DNA from: Demequina salsinemoris
GTDB taxonomy: Bacteria > Actinomycetota > Actinomycetes > Actinomycetales > Demequinaceae
Assembly (NCBI RefSeq): GCF_000974805.1
Contig: NZ_BBQZ01000002.1
Span: 375,510 to 439,509 of the forward strand
Reading direction: 5' to 3'
Length of the DNA stretch: 64,000 bases
Shown: positions 38,036 through 46,376 of the stretch, in pieces
Layout of the letters: each line of letters begins with the position of its first letter
How positions within the stretch are numbered: position 1 is the stretch's first letter
Translations under genes and position numbers: made by a program
The notes under the pieces: model-generated
What the model was told of the DNA's origin: nothing
What the model saw: only the letters and a program-made list of their open reading frames with translations
Database searches by the model: none

Positions 38036-38046
38036 CCGGCGGGCGG

Positions 38047-38097
38047 CTGCACGTCACGCCACTGCACGTCACGCCACTGCACGTCACGCCACTGCAC
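38047..38097. repeat. 15-bp tandem repeat, 3.4 copies
   Basis: CTGCACGTCACGCCA is repeated three times without change (38047-38061, 38062-38076, 38077-38091), then CTGCAC. The unit length is a multiple of three, and every copy carries a TGA in the frame of the minus-strand DUF559 gene, which stops in the outermost copy. Confidence 0.9.
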
Positions 38098-38926
38098 CCG
38101 GCGGCGTCGCCAGGAGCTCATGCACGTCCCGTGCCACCTGGTCCGGATCGGCGAATACCTCGGATGCCGCGTAGCGCAGCACGGTGAGTCCCAGCCGCCT
38201 CAGGCGTCGGTCCTTACTCCGGTCGCGTGTGAACGCGGCGGGATCGGAGTGGTAGTCGCGGCCGTCCGCCTCGACCACCACATGCTCCACCTGGAGGTCC
38301 GCTCGGCCGATCCCGTCGTACTCCACCTGGCTGCGCGGAATCAGCCCCGACCTGATCAGGGCAAGCCGTGCCACCGTCTCGGCGGGCGACTCTGCAGCCG
38401 GGTCGAGGCACGCTCGGACGTCTGTCCGCGTGCGTGAGTCACCGCGCCACAGCGCCACTGCGGTGGACAACGAGACAACCCCCTGGTGCAGGGCGGCATC
38501 CACCGGGACCACCCACTCCTCGAACGGGAGGCACCGCGACGCGCACCTCAGTGCCTCGATGATCTCCGCAGGCCCCTCGGCGGGATCGCCTGGCAGCCGA
38601 TGCAGGGTGACGCCGCTGAGGCGTCGACGATCACCGGCAGTCCGCGCCCGGTTCCGCGGAACCGCGAGATGCAGGCCGCGCGGCCGTCTCAGCAGTGGCA
38701 GCTCCCGCGATGCGAGAAGTGTCACGCATGTCGGCCGACCTCGGAATACTGCGGCGAGCGTGGGATGCCACTCAGCACCCGGTACTGCGTACACGCCCCG
38801 CCAAGCTCTGACGATTCGTCCTTGCTCCAGCGCGGTTCTGATGCTCCACAACGTCACTCCGGCGGCGAGCAGGCTCTCGCGGCGCGCGGCGCCGCCGAAG
38901 TCGTGAAGCACTTCCATCGGATCCAT
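38084..38926 (-). CDS. DUF559 (Vsr-like nuclease fold) protein with AbiEi-type N-terminus
   Basis: A 280-residue protein from ATG 38926. The N-terminal 70 residues resemble AbiEi-type winged helices (RRESLLAAGVTLWSIRTALE, RAWRGVYAVPG). The C-terminal 110 residues are a DUF559/Vsr-type endonuclease-like domain with VEYDGIGRADLQVEH, VVVEADGRDYHS, RDRSKDRRLRRLG and VLRYAASEVFADP. The acidic and basic residues of that fold are present. The frame stays open upstream through repeat copy B, but that extension encodes the repeat and is rejected. The gene is flanked by copies A and B and ends in a tandem repeat. Role unknown; defence, mobile-element or orphan nuclease functions are all possible. Confidence 0.7.
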   Translation of the reverse strand: MDPMEVLHDFGGAARRESLLAAGVTLWSIRTALEQGRIVRAWRGVYAVPGAEWHPTLAAVFRGRPTCVTLLASRELPLLRRPRGLHLAVPRNRARTAGDRRRLSGVTLHRLPGDPAEGPAEIIEALRCASRCLPFEEWVVPVDAALHQGVVSLSTAVALWRGDSRTRTDVRACLDPAAESPAETVARLALIRSGLIPRSQVEYDGIGRADLQVEHVVVEADGRDYHSDPAAFTRDRSKDRRLRRLGLTVLRYAASEVFADPDQVARDVHELLATPPGAVA

Positions 38927-39032
38927 GGGCCGATCACACGACCGACAGCCGAGGAAGGCGGGAGCGGTCCGCTCATCTGGGGAGGGGCCGGGCGCGAACG
39001 CGGGATGTGGATGGCGCGTCAGCGCGGGCGCG

Positions 39033-39138
39033 CCGCCGCACGTCCTGCACACACTTCGGTCTGCGCCAGGCGTGTCGCGGCGTCTGAGCGGGCCGCCACG
39101 CCGGGTGCATTGCTATCTGTGTGCAGCACGTGCGGCGG
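39033..39138. repeat. Palindromic repeat element, copy B
   Basis: A 106-bp two-tier hairpin related to copy A. Arms 39033-39053 and 39118-39138 pair at 20 of 21 positions. The inner part pairs GGCGTG with CACGCC and GCGGC with GCCGC. It overlaps the last codons and stop of the minus-strand exporter gene. Confidence 0.75.
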
Positions 39139-40099
39139 GAGTAAGGGCCGCGGACGATGCGGTGGCGGACGATGCGGTGGCGGAGAGCGGGTCGGGTGCC
39201 GGGGACGATGCGGGTGTCGGCGTCGGGGGAGCGATCCGGGACGCACGCGAAGCCCACAGCACGCCGCCGATGACCAGCACGCCTCCCGCGAGCTCGCCGA
39301 GCCCCGGGCGCTCGCCCAGTGCGAGCCATGCGGTGACGATGCCGACGACGGGGACGAGCATCGAGAACGGGGCGACGACGCCCGCGGGGTGCCGCGACAT
39401 GAGCCACACCCAGATGCCCGAGCCCGCGAGGGTCCCGAGCAGGACCGTGTAGGCCAGGCCGATCCACGCGGGTGCCGCCGCAGCGGTGAACGAGGTGCTC
39501 AGGGACGTGGTGATGGCGCCGGGGCCCTCGACGATCAGCGAGATCGCGAGCATCGGCAGCGGCGGCACGACGCTCATCCACAGCACGAGGTGCAGGGGCT
39601 TCTCGGCGCGGGCCTGGCGGCTCGCGAGGTTGCCGAACGCCCACGCGAGCGCGCCCAGCAGGACCAGGAGGAACGGCCACAGCGGGGCGTCCGCGCCGTA
39701 GGAGAGTCCGACGACGACGAGTCCGAGGGCGGCGACGGCGACTCCGAAGCCCGCCCGGGCGCCGATCCGCTCGCGCAGCAGCGCCGCGCCCAGCACGACG
39801 GTGAACGGCGCCGACGCCTGGAGCACGAGCGACGACAGCCCGGTGGGGAAGCCGGCGGCCATGCCGAGGTAGAGGAACAGGAACTGGAACGTGCCGAAGC
39901 CGAGGCCGTAGCCGATCAGCCACCGCAGGCGAACGCGGGGACGCGGGACCAGCAGCATCGTCGGGATCGCGATGATCGCGAAGCGCAGCGCCACCAGGAA
40001 CAGGGGAGGGAACTGCTCGAGCGAGGCGTGGATCGCGAGGAAGTTCACGCCCCAGAGGACGGCGGTGAGGATGGCGAGTGCGATGTGGCGGGTCGACAT
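39113..40099 (-). CDS. EamA-family (DMT superfamily) exporter
   Basis: A 328-residue membrane protein with ten predicted helices in two EamA halves (starting ALAILTAVLWGVNFLAIHA and LLGALAWAFGNLASRQ). The start at ATG 40099 (MSTRHIALAI) is chosen because the longer frame only adds residues overlapping the divergent promoter. The family exports amino acids or metabolites; the substrate is unknown. The C-terminal 40 residues are Ala/Ser/Thr-rich and the last few are encoded by repeat copy B, which also supplies the stop. A LysR-type gene diverges from it, a classic regulator-exporter pair. Confidence 0.9.
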   Translation of the reverse strand: MSTRHIALAILTAVLWGVNFLAIHASLEQFPPLFLVALRFAIIAIPTMLLVPRPRVRLRWLIGYGLGFGTFQFLFLYLGMAAGFPTGLSSLVLQASAPFTVVLGAALLRERIGARAGFGVAVAALGLVVVGLSYGADAPLWPFLLVLLGALAWAFGNLASRQARAEKPLHLVLWMSVVPPLPMLAISLIVEGPGAITTSLSTSFTAAAAPAWIGLAYTVLLGTLAGSGIWVWLMSRHPAGVVAPFSMLVPVVGIVTAWLALGERPGLGELAGGVLVIGGVLWASRASRIAPPTPTPASSPAPDPLSATASSATASSAALTPAARAAHR

Positions 40100-40122
40100 G
40101 CGGCCAGTCTGGGCCCGCGCTG

Positions 40123-40164
40123 TGTGAAGCACCAGCGAAGATTTGTGAAGGGACTATGTAGGCT
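40123..40164 (+). promoter_or_regulatory. Divergent control region of exporter and LysR-type gene
   Basis: TGTGAAG occurs at 40123-40129 and again at 40144-40150, two helical turns apart, inside the 71-base divergent gap. TAGGCT (40159-40164) is 6 bases before the regulator ATG, suggesting a leaderless transcript. Operator function is inferred. Confidence 0.5.
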
Positions 40165-40170
40165 GGCTTC

Positions 40171-41067
40171 ATGGAAGTGAGGCACCTCGAACTGCTGCGG
40201 GAGCTGCGCGACCGGGGCACGCTCGGCGCCGTCGCGGAGGCGACGTTCCGCACCCCGTCGGCCTTGTCGCAGCAGCTCAGGAGCGCGGAGCGCGAGTTCG
40301 GAGTGCGACTCACCGAGCCTGCGTCGCGAGGCCTGCGCCTGACCTGGGCCGGGGAGCTCCTGGCTGACGGCGCCGACGACGTGCTGGGCGCGATCACCGC
40401 GCTGCAGGCGCGGCTCGATGCCGGCAGGGGAGAGCCCTCGGGCGTCGTGCGCATCGGCACGCTGCCGAGCGCGGGCGCCGCGCTGCTTCCTGGCGTGCTC
40501 TCGCGGCTTGCGGACACCTTGATCGAGATCGATCTGATCGACTTCGACCTCGCGGAGGCGGACTATGCCTCTCGCACCGCTGACGTCGACCTGGTGATCG
40601 GCCACAGCCTGATCGCCGACGTCCCGGTGGGCGCGGAGCGCGTCTTCAGCAGGGTGATCGCGCGCGAGCCGATCGACATCGCGGTCCCGACTGCCCACCC
40701 GCTCGCCGCCAGGACGATGCTGGAGCCGGCCGAGGTGGTCGGCGAGTCCTGGATCGCGGTGCCGGAAGGGTTTCCGTTCGACACCGTGCTGCAGGCCATC
40801 GAGACGTCGTGCGGCGAACGCGCCGACCGCATCGTCCGCATCCGGGACAACAGGCTTGTCGAAGCTCTCGTGGGCCAGGGACTGGGCATCGCGATGCTCC
40901 CCAGGTTCTCGACCCCGCCGAGCGACGCGTACCGGCTCATCCCGCTCGCGGGTGTGCACGCGGTGCGCAGCATCGTCGCGCTTGCGCGCCCCGACCGGGT
41001 GGAGCGGCTCGCCGTGAGAACCGTGCTGAACCTGCTCGCAGAGGAGGGGCAAGCGCTGAGCGGCTGA
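40171..41067 (+). CDS. LysR-family transcriptional regulator
   Basis: A 298-residue regulator. Residues 1-60 form the winged helix-turn-helix (LGAVAEATFRTPSALSQQLR), residues about 90-290 the effector-binding domain (VVRIGTLPSAGAALLPGVL, GLGIAMLPRF). It probably controls the divergent EamA exporter in response to the exported compound. No ribosome site is seen before the ATG, consistent with leaderless translation. Confidence 0.9.
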   Translation: MEVRHLELLRELRDRGTLGAVAEATFRTPSALSQQLRSAEREFGVRLTEPASRGLRLTWAGELLADGADDVLGAITALQARLDAGRGEPSGVVRIGTLPSAGAALLPGVLSRLADTLIEIDLIDFDLAEADYASRTADVDLVIGHSLIADVPVGAERVFSRVIAREPIDIAVPTAHPLAARTMLEPAEVVGESWIAVPEGFPFDTVLQAIETSCGERADRIVRIRDNRLVEALVGQGLGIAMLPRFSTPPSDAYRLIPLAGVHAVRSIVALARPDRVERLAVRTVLNLLAEEGQALSG

Positions 41068-41099
41068 CGTCTCGCCCCTTTCTGAGAAATCTGAGACGT
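41067..41099 (+). terminator. Possible hairpin after LysR-type gene
   Basis: ACGTCTC (41067-41073) pairs with GAGACGT (41093-41099) across a 19-base loop, directly at the stop. TAGCCT at 41108-41113 may be the -10 of the following gene, leaving a leader of about 110 bases without recognised structure. Confidence 0.4.
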
Positions 41100-41228
41100 G
41101 TCCCCGATAGCCTGTGGGCCTTGTCACAGAGCAGCGCGTCCTCGTTGCCGCTGGGCGCCGGCTGGCCGATTCTTGTGGCAGCAGCGACATGTTGAGCGTC
41201 GCGTTCGTGAAGGGTGAGGAATCGATCC

Positions 41229-42707
41229 ATGGCAGTCGCACAGCGTCTCGACGGTACGAGCGACCCAGGTGCGCGCGCCGCGAGAGGCTGGTCGCCGGCC
41301 TTCGCGATCATCGTCGCCGTGCTGATCGCCGTGCTTCCCACGCCGGCGCTCGCCGCCGTCGAGGCGGGCGCGACGCGCGTGCCGACGGCCACTGACGCTC
41401 TCGAGGCGCCGCGGGGGACGAAGCTCTGGGTCGCCGGCAAGGACGTCGCGCTGAGGAACGAGGCCTCCTCTTCCAGCCGGATCGCTTTCCGCAGCCAGCC
41501 ATACACGACGCTGAAGGCAACCGGGCGGACGTCCGGCGACTGGGTCCAGGTGGTGCGGGCCGGCATCACGGGTTGGGTTCAGTCGTCGGCGCTCACCACC
41601 ACTGCTCCCGGGGCGAAGGCTGCCAGGGTCATGGTGACGGCGTCGTCGCTGAGCCTCCGGTCAGGGCCCTCGACGTCATCGCGGGTCAAGGTGACCGCGA
41701 GCCGCGGCACGGCCGCGACGCTGACGGGGCTCAGCGTCGGCAACTGGTGGCAGGTGAAGATCAAGGGCACCGTCGCGTGGGCGCCGCGCAAGCGCCTCGC
41801 GCTGATCGCCGGCACCGCCCCCGCGGCCGCGACGCACGACACCGCGCGCGGCAACGTCTGGGTCATGGCCGACACGCTCGCACTGCGCTCGGGACCCTCG
41901 ACGTCACGGGGCACGACCGTCACCGCCTACGAGGGCGCGCGCGCCTACGCGACGGGCGAGGCGAGCGGCACGTGGATGCGGGTGCAGATAGGCAGCGTGC
42001 GCGCCTGGGCGCCCAAGTCGTCCTTCACGGCTTCGAAGCCGAGCGGCTCGCTTCCGCGCGTGTGGGTCACCGCGGCGTCGCTCGCGCTGCGCGCGAAGCC
42101 CTCGACTTCCTCGGCAGTGACCGGACGGGTCGTGGACGGCACCAAGGGCGTCTTCACCGGCGTGGTGCGCAACGGATGGTGGCTGGTCGCCTTCGACGGC
42201 ACCAAGGGCTGGACGCGCCCGGGCAAGGTCTCGGTCGGTGGGTACTGGGACGCCGACGCCCTGCTCTCCGTCGCCCGCTCGCAGATCGGCTACCTGGAGC
42301 CGTCCCGGAACGTGAACAAGTACAACGACTGGATCGGCGCCAACTACGCGTGGTGCCACGTGTTCGTCGCGTGGTCGTTCTGGAAGGCCGGCTACGCGGC
42401 CGGAGTGCCCAAGAAGGCGCTGTACGCGGACTGGGCCAAGGTGGCCGAGAGGTCGGGCGCGCTCGACCGCACGCCGACGCTCGGCGAGATGAAGCCTGGC
42501 GATGTCCTCCTGTTCGACGTCTACCCCTACAACGGGCCGACGCATGCGGGCATCGTCGACCACGTGTCGGGCGGATACGTCTACGCGATCGAGGGCAACT
42601 ACCCGACCGCGAACCGCGAGGACTGGGGCGTCTTCCTCATCAAGCGTCCCGTCAAGGACGTGTACGCGATCCTCTCGCCCACGGAGTATGCCGCCGCCAC
42701 GATGTGA
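41229..42707 (+). CDS. Exported peptidoglycan hydrolase: four SH3b domains plus CHAP
   Basis: A 492-residue secreted protein from ATG 41229 (GGTGAGGAA upstream). The signal peptide is residues about 1-42 (cleavage after PTPALA). Four bacterial SH3 repeats follow at about 67-124, 133-190, 208-262 and 272-330; each starts VALR, LSLR, LALR or LALR and ends with a GW/AWAP strand, and they bind peptidoglycan. The C-terminal CHAP domain has the catalytic C376 (YAWCHVF) and H439 (THAGIVDHV). CHAP enzymes cut peptidoglycan as amidases or endopeptidases. The gene stands alone between terminators, so it has its own regulation. Confidence 0.9.
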   Translation: MAVAQRLDGTSDPGARAARGWSPAFAIIVAVLIAVLPTPALAAVEAGATRVPTATDALEAPRGTKLWVAGKDVALRNEASSSSRIAFRSQPYTTLKATGRTSGDWVQVVRAGITGWVQSSALTTTAPGAKAARVMVTASSLSLRSGPSTSSRVKVTASRGTAATLTGLSVGNWWQVKIKGTVAWAPRKRLALIAGTAPAAATHDTARGNVWVMADTLALRSGPSTSRGTTVTAYEGARAYATGEASGTWMRVQIGSVRAWAPKSSFTASKPSGSLPRVWVTAASLALRAKPSTSSAVTGRVVDGTKGVFTGVVRNGWWLVAFDGTKGWTRPGKVSVGGYWDADALLSVARSQIGYLEPSRNVNKYNDWIGANYAWCHVFVAWSFWKAGYAAGVPKKALYADWAKVAERSGALDRTPTLGEMKPGDVLLFDVYPYNGPTHAGIVDHVSGGYVYAIEGNYPTANREDWGVFLIKRPVKDVYAILSPTEYAAATM

Positions 42708-42719
42708 CGCGACCGCTCG

Positions 42720-42751
42720 GGGCGTGGGCCGGCGATGTCCCACCCACGCCC
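42720..42751 (+). terminator. Terminator after CHAP gene
   Basis: GGGCGTGGG (42720-42728) pairs with CCCACGCCC (42743-42751) across a 14-base loop, directly before the rarA -10 box. Confidence 0.7.
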
Positions 42752-42763
42752 TAGGCTGACGGC

Positions 42764-44092
42764 ATGGACCTGTTCGACGCGACGCGCACCGATGCCTCGG
42801 GCGTCCCGGCGCCCACCGCGTCGTCGCCGCTCGCCGTGCGCATGCGCCCTCGCACGCTAGACGAGGTCGTCGGCCAGTCACACCTCCTCGGCGCCGGCTC
42901 GCCGCTGCGTCGGCTGATCGGGGAGACCGCTCCCGCCACGTCGGTGATGCTGTGGGGACCTCCAGGGACGGGCAAGACGACGCTCGCCTACCTCGTCGCG
43001 GGCGGTCGCCGCTTCGTCGAGCTGTCCGCGGTGTCCTCTGGCGTCAAGGACGTGCGCGCGGTCATCGACGACTCCAAGCGCCGCCTCGCGACGGGGGAGC
43101 GCGAGACGGTCGTCTTCATCGACGAGATCCACCGTTTCACGCGCAGCCAGCAGGACATCCTGCTGCCCGCGGTCGAGAACCGGTGGATCACCCTGATCGG
43201 CGCGACGACGGAGAACCCGTCGTTCTCGGTGGTGGGCCCGCTCCTGTCGCGGTCCCTGCTGCTCACGCTCAAGCCGCTGGGCGTGGACGATGTGGTGGCC
43301 CTGGTGGAGCGCGCGGTCGCCGATCCGCGCGGGTTGGGTGGAGAGGTCACGCTTCAGGATGATGCTCGGGACCAGCTCGTGCGCGTCGCGGGGGCTGACG
43401 CTCGCAAGGCGCTCACGCTGCTCGAAGCGGTGGCCGACACGGCGGCCGACGGCGACGGGGTGATCACGGAGGCGATCATCGAGGCCACGATGGACGCCGC
43501 GCTCGTCGCCTACGACAAGTCGGGCGACCAGCACTACGACGTGATCTCCGCGTTCATCAAGTCGGTGCGTGGGTCGGACGTCGATGCGGCGCTGCACTAC
43601 CTGGCGCGCATGGTCGTGGCGGGGGAGGACCCCCGGTTCATCGCGCGCAGGCTCGTGATCCTCGCGTCCGAGGACATCGGCCTCGCCGATCCGCAGGGGC
43701 TGGTCATCGCGCAGGCGGCCGCGGACGCCGTGAGCTTCATCGGCATGCCGGAGGGTCGCATCCCGCTCGCCGAGGCCACGGCCTATCTTGCGATGGCTCC
43801 CAAGTCCAACCGCGCCTACATGGCCATCAACCAGGCGATCGCCGACGTCAAGGCCGGCCGCGCCGGCGTCGTCCCCGAGCACCTGCGCGACGCCCACTAC
43901 AGCGGTGCCGAGAAGCTCGGCCACGGCAAGGGGTACGTGTACAGCCACGATGCGCCGCGCGGCGTCGCGCGCCAGGAGTACCTGCCGGAGACGCTGCGTG
44001 GCACGCGGTACTACCAGCCGACCGAGCACGGCGTGGAGCGCACCTTGAGCGAGCGCCTCGCGACCATCCGGGAGATGCTGGGACGGGACTGA
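42764..44092 (+). CDS. rarA: Replication-associated recombination protein A (RarA/MgsA)
   Basis: A 442-residue AAA+ ATPase. Walker [10 protein letters not shown] is near residue 66, Walker B FIDEIHRF near 121, sensor [10 protein letters not shown] near 146, and the C-terminal tetramerisation region includes [12 protein letters not shown] and [15 protein letters not shown]. It acts at stalled replication forks. TAGGCT (42752-42757) ends 6 bases before the ATG with no ribosome site, so a leaderless mRNA is likely. Confidence 0.95.
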   Translation: MDLFDATRTDASGVPAPTASSPLAVRMRPRTLDEVVGQSHLLGAGSPLRRLIGETAPATSVMLWGPPGTGKTTLAYLVAGGRRFVELSAVSSGVKDVRAVIDDSKRRLATGERETVVFIDEIHRFTRSQQDILLPAVENRWITLIGATTENPSFSVVGPLLSRSLLLTLKPLGVDDVVALVERAVADPRGLGGEVTLQDDARDQLVRVAGADARKALTLLEAVADTAADGDGVITEAIIEATMDAALVAYDKSGDQHYDVISAFIKSVRGSDVDAALHYLARMVVAGEDPRFIARRLVILASEDIGLADPQGLVIAQAAADAVSFIGMPEGRIPLAEATAYLAMAPKSNRAYMAINQAIADVKAGRAGVVPEHLRDAHYSGAEKLGHGKGYVYSHDAPRGVARQEYLPETLRGTRYYQPTEHGVERTLSERLATIREMLGRD

Positions 44093-44163
44093 CGGCGCGC
44101 GCGAGTGACATGCGTCGCGTTGGTCTTCCAGAACTTCCACGGTGTCGTGAATAATCAGGCGCG

Positions 44164-45444
44164 ATGTCGAAACTCAGGACTCTTCCCGGCGTGTCCGCTG
44201 CCTACCGTTGGCTGTCGGCTCCAACATCGGGTCGCTTCTCGTGGCTATGGGCCATGATTGCGGCGGCCTTCGTCGTTGTCGTTGCTAGTGCGGCAGACGT
44301 TGAGCACTCTCCGTTGGATGCCGCGACGTGGAGCTCCATACATGCCGCACACGACTCGATTTCTAGTGACTACTTCGGATTCGCCGAAGCAGGCAGCCAC
44401 ATTCTGCACGGCGATCTCGGCGAGGTGTTCAGCGACCCGTGGATTCAGACGGGTCCATTGGCGCTGCTCTGGGCCGCCGTGAGTGCACTTGTCTTCGATT
44501 TTTCAGGGGTTTCCTCGGAGCTTGCCTTCGCGAGCGCGGCGTTCGCCATGCTTGCTCCCGCGTTCTACGCCGCAACGCTGTGGTCGATGCGGCTCAGACC
44601 TCCGCGATGGCTCTACATTGGCGCAGCCGCGACGTTCGCCTTGCTGTTCCTGGCTTGGGACCTAGCGAGCGAGATCGGGTGGCAGCATCCCACCTACTTG
44701 TGGATACCGGCGCTATGGCTTCTGGCGGCCGACAGTGCAGGGAGATCGCACCAGTGGCGCGTCGGTGCGTTTCTCGGCCTCGCGTGCGGACTCGAGACCT
44801 GGGCGGTTCTTGCGATCCCGGTGCTCCTGCTCGCGTTGCCTGGTTGGACGTCCAGAATCAGAGCCGCCGCTCTTGGGGGAGCGATTGCGCTGTCGGTGTG
44901 GGTGCCTTTTGTACTCAGCGGCAGTTTTCACATGTTCGACAAGACGTGGCCAAGCCGAGGCGCGTCTGCAATTGGTGCTCTGTGGGGCCAGCCCTCGGAG
45001 ATCACTTGGCAGATGCGCATCACCCAAGCTGTGCTGATCGTCGGCGCGTCCCTCATTGCCTGGCGCGTCACGCGGAACAGCACGGATGGCGCGACCGTCG
45101 CCGTCGCCGTTGTTGTCTGGGCAAGGGTGTTGACGGACTTCATCTTCTGGCCCTACTACCGGCTTGGTCTTTATGCCCCAACGGTAGCGATTCTTCTGGC
45201 GGCTGTGGCGGCTCTTGTCCATCGGCGTACGGGACGGACTGCTGTCGCGCTTGCACCCCCCGGGCTGTTGGTCTCGCTCGCCAAGTCGCAGCAGCTCCCA
45301 CTCTCTTGGACGGTCACGCTTCCGTTGCATCTCGCTCTGCTGACCGGCCTTGTGGCGGCCTCACGCTGGATTCCTGCAGGCTTCCCAGGCGCCCACAGTG
45401 TTCGAGAACCCGCAACGTCGCCGAAAGCGGTCCCAGTGACGTGA
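44164..45444 (+). CDS. Multi-pass membrane protein of lower GC content, possible GT-C fold
   Basis: A 426-residue protein with about ten hydrophobic segments, the first at about residues 27-45. An early extracytoplasmic loop contains SSDYFGFAEAGSHILHGD, reminiscent of the first loop of GT-C polyprenyl-linked glycosyltransferases, but no defining motif was found. Codons ending in A or T (ttg, gtt, gct, att) are much more frequent than in neighbouring genes, suggesting recent transfer. It sits between rarA and rpsD, which are usually close neighbours. Function unknown. Confidence 0.65.
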   Translation: MSKLRTLPGVSAAYRWLSAPTSGRFSWLWAMIAAAFVVVVASAADVEHSPLDAATWSSIHAAHDSISSDYFGFAEAGSHILHGDLGEVFSDPWIQTGPLALLWAAVSALVFDFSGVSSELAFASAAFAMLAPAFYAATLWSMRLRPPRWLYIGAAATFALLFLAWDLASEIGWQHPTYLWIPALWLLAADSAGRSHQWRVGAFLGLACGLETWAVLAIPVLLLALPGWTSRIRAAALGGAIALSVWVPFVLSGSFHMFDKTWPSRGASAIGALWGQPSEITWQMRITQAVLIVGASLIAWRVTRNSTDGATVAVAVVVWARVLTDFIFWPYYRLGLYAPTVAILLAAVAALVHRRTGRTAVALAPPGLLVSLAKSQQLPLSWTVTLPLHLALLTGLVAASRWIPAGFPGAHSVREPATSPKAVPVT

Positions 45445-45472
45445 GTCTCGCGCGAGCACCGGGGTCTATGGA

Positions 45473-45501
45473 CTGACAAGGCGCCCACCTCCTGGTATCC
45501 T
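45473..45501 (+). promoter_or_regulatory. Promoter of rpsD
   Basis: CTGACA (45473-45478) and TATCCT (45496-45501) are exactly 17 bases apart. The transcript would have a leader of about 95 bases before rpsD. Confidence 0.65.
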
Positions 45502-45601
45502 TGTTCAGCCCTCGCGGACGGTTGGCTGCTGTCGCCGCGAACATGCACACATTCGTACTTTCCCGGTCGCATCCGCGCGCCCGGGGACAGTGAAGGAAAT
45601 C

Positions 45602-46228
45602 ATGACCTCTGTTCAGAAGGCACGTCGCCAGGTGCGACTGTCCCGCGCCCTCGGCCTCGCTCTGACGCCGAAGGCCGTCAAGCACTTCGAGAAGCGCCCC
45701 TACCCGCCGGGTGAGCACGGCCGTACCGCCCGCCGCAAGGAGAGCGACTACGCCGTCCGTCTGCGCGAGAAGCAGCGTCTTCGCGCCCAGTACGGCCTCC
45801 GCGAGAAGCAGATGCTCTCCACCTACGCCGAGGCGAAGAAGGAGCAGGGCCTGACCGGTGAGGCGTTCGTCGAGCTTCTCGAGATGCGTCTCGACGCGCT
45901 CGTGCTGCGCGCCGGCTTCGCCCGCACGATCCTCCAGGCCCGCCAGTCGGTCCTGCACCGCCACATCCTCGTGGACGGCAAGATCGTCGACCGCCCCTCG
46001 TTCCGCGTGAAGCCGGGCCAGACCATCCAGGTCAAGCCCAAGGCCGTCACGATGGAGCCCTACATGGCCGCCGCCGCCGGTGCGCACCGCGACGTGCTGC
46101 CCGAGGTGCCGGACTACCTCAACGTCACGCTGGAGAAGCTCACCGCTCAGCTCGTGCGTCGCCCCAAGCGCGCCGAGGTCCCGGTGACCTGCGAGGTCCA
46201 GCTGGTCGTCGAGTACTACGCTCGCTAA
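45602..46228 (+). CDS. rpsD: 30S ribosomal protein S4, zinc-independent form
   Basis: A 208-residue S4 from ATG 45602 (GAAGGAAA upstream). The N-terminus lacks the four zinc cysteines of the C+ form, and the RNA-binding S4 domain shows MRLDALVLRAGFARTILQAR and HRHILVDGKIVDRPS. S4 initiates assembly of the 30S body. It is monocistronic, outside the large ribosomal-protein operons, as in many Micrococcales. The leader could hold an autoregulatory site, but none is recognised. Confidence 0.95.
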   Translation: MTSVQKARRQVRLSRALGLALTPKAVKHFEKRPYPPGEHGRTARRKESDYAVRLREKQRLRAQYGLREKQMLSTYAEAKKEQGLTGEAFVELLEMRLDALVLRAGFARTILQARQSVLHRHILVDGKIVDRPSFRVKPGQTIQVKPKAVTMEPYMAAAAGAHRDVLPEVPDYLNVTLEKLTAQLVRRPKRAEVPVTCEVQLVVEYYAR

Positions 46229-46242
46229 GCCAGACCGACGGT

Positions 46243-46261
46243 AGGCTCTGATCCAGAGCCT
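46243..46261 (+). terminator. Terminator 1 after rpsD
   Basis: A perfect 8-bp stem AGGCTCTG/CAGAGCCT with an ATC loop, followed by TTACC, 14 bases after the stop. Confidence 0.75.
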
Positions 46262-46273
46262 TTACCTCAGCAG

Positions 46274-46318
46274 ACGCCGCGGTGCGCTGCTCCCGCAAGG
46301 GAGGGCGTGCCGCGGCGT
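46274..46318 (+). terminator. Terminator 2 after rpsD
   Basis: ACGCCGCGG (46274-46282) pairs with CCGCGGCGT (46310-46318), and an inner CTCCC/GGGAG hairpin closes on GCAA; TTT follows. Together with the first hairpin it forms a tandem terminator that insulates alaS. Confidence 0.75.
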
Positions 46319-46376
46319 TTCGCTTACCCCCGCCAGACTTCTTCGAATACGCAAGCTTTGAGAGACAAGGACACGC

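Noticed and set aside
38047-38097. CRISPR array
   Set aside because: The 15-bp units are directly adjacent with no spacers and no cas genes are near.
38927-39052. N-terminal extension of the DUF559 gene through repeat copy B
   Set aside because: The frame is open, but the extension would only translate the palindromic element and has no ribosome site; the family start fits ATG 38926.
37944-39138. Insertion sequence around the DUF559 gene
   Set aside because: No transposase, no target-site duplication could be identified, and the flanking copies are internally palindromic elements in the same orientation, not terminal inverted repeats of an IS.
41108-41228. c-di-AMP (ydaO-type) riboswitch before the CHAP hydrolase
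   Set aside because: Such riboswitches often precede cell-wall hydrolases in actinobacteria, but the conserved blocks of that class are absent in this leader.
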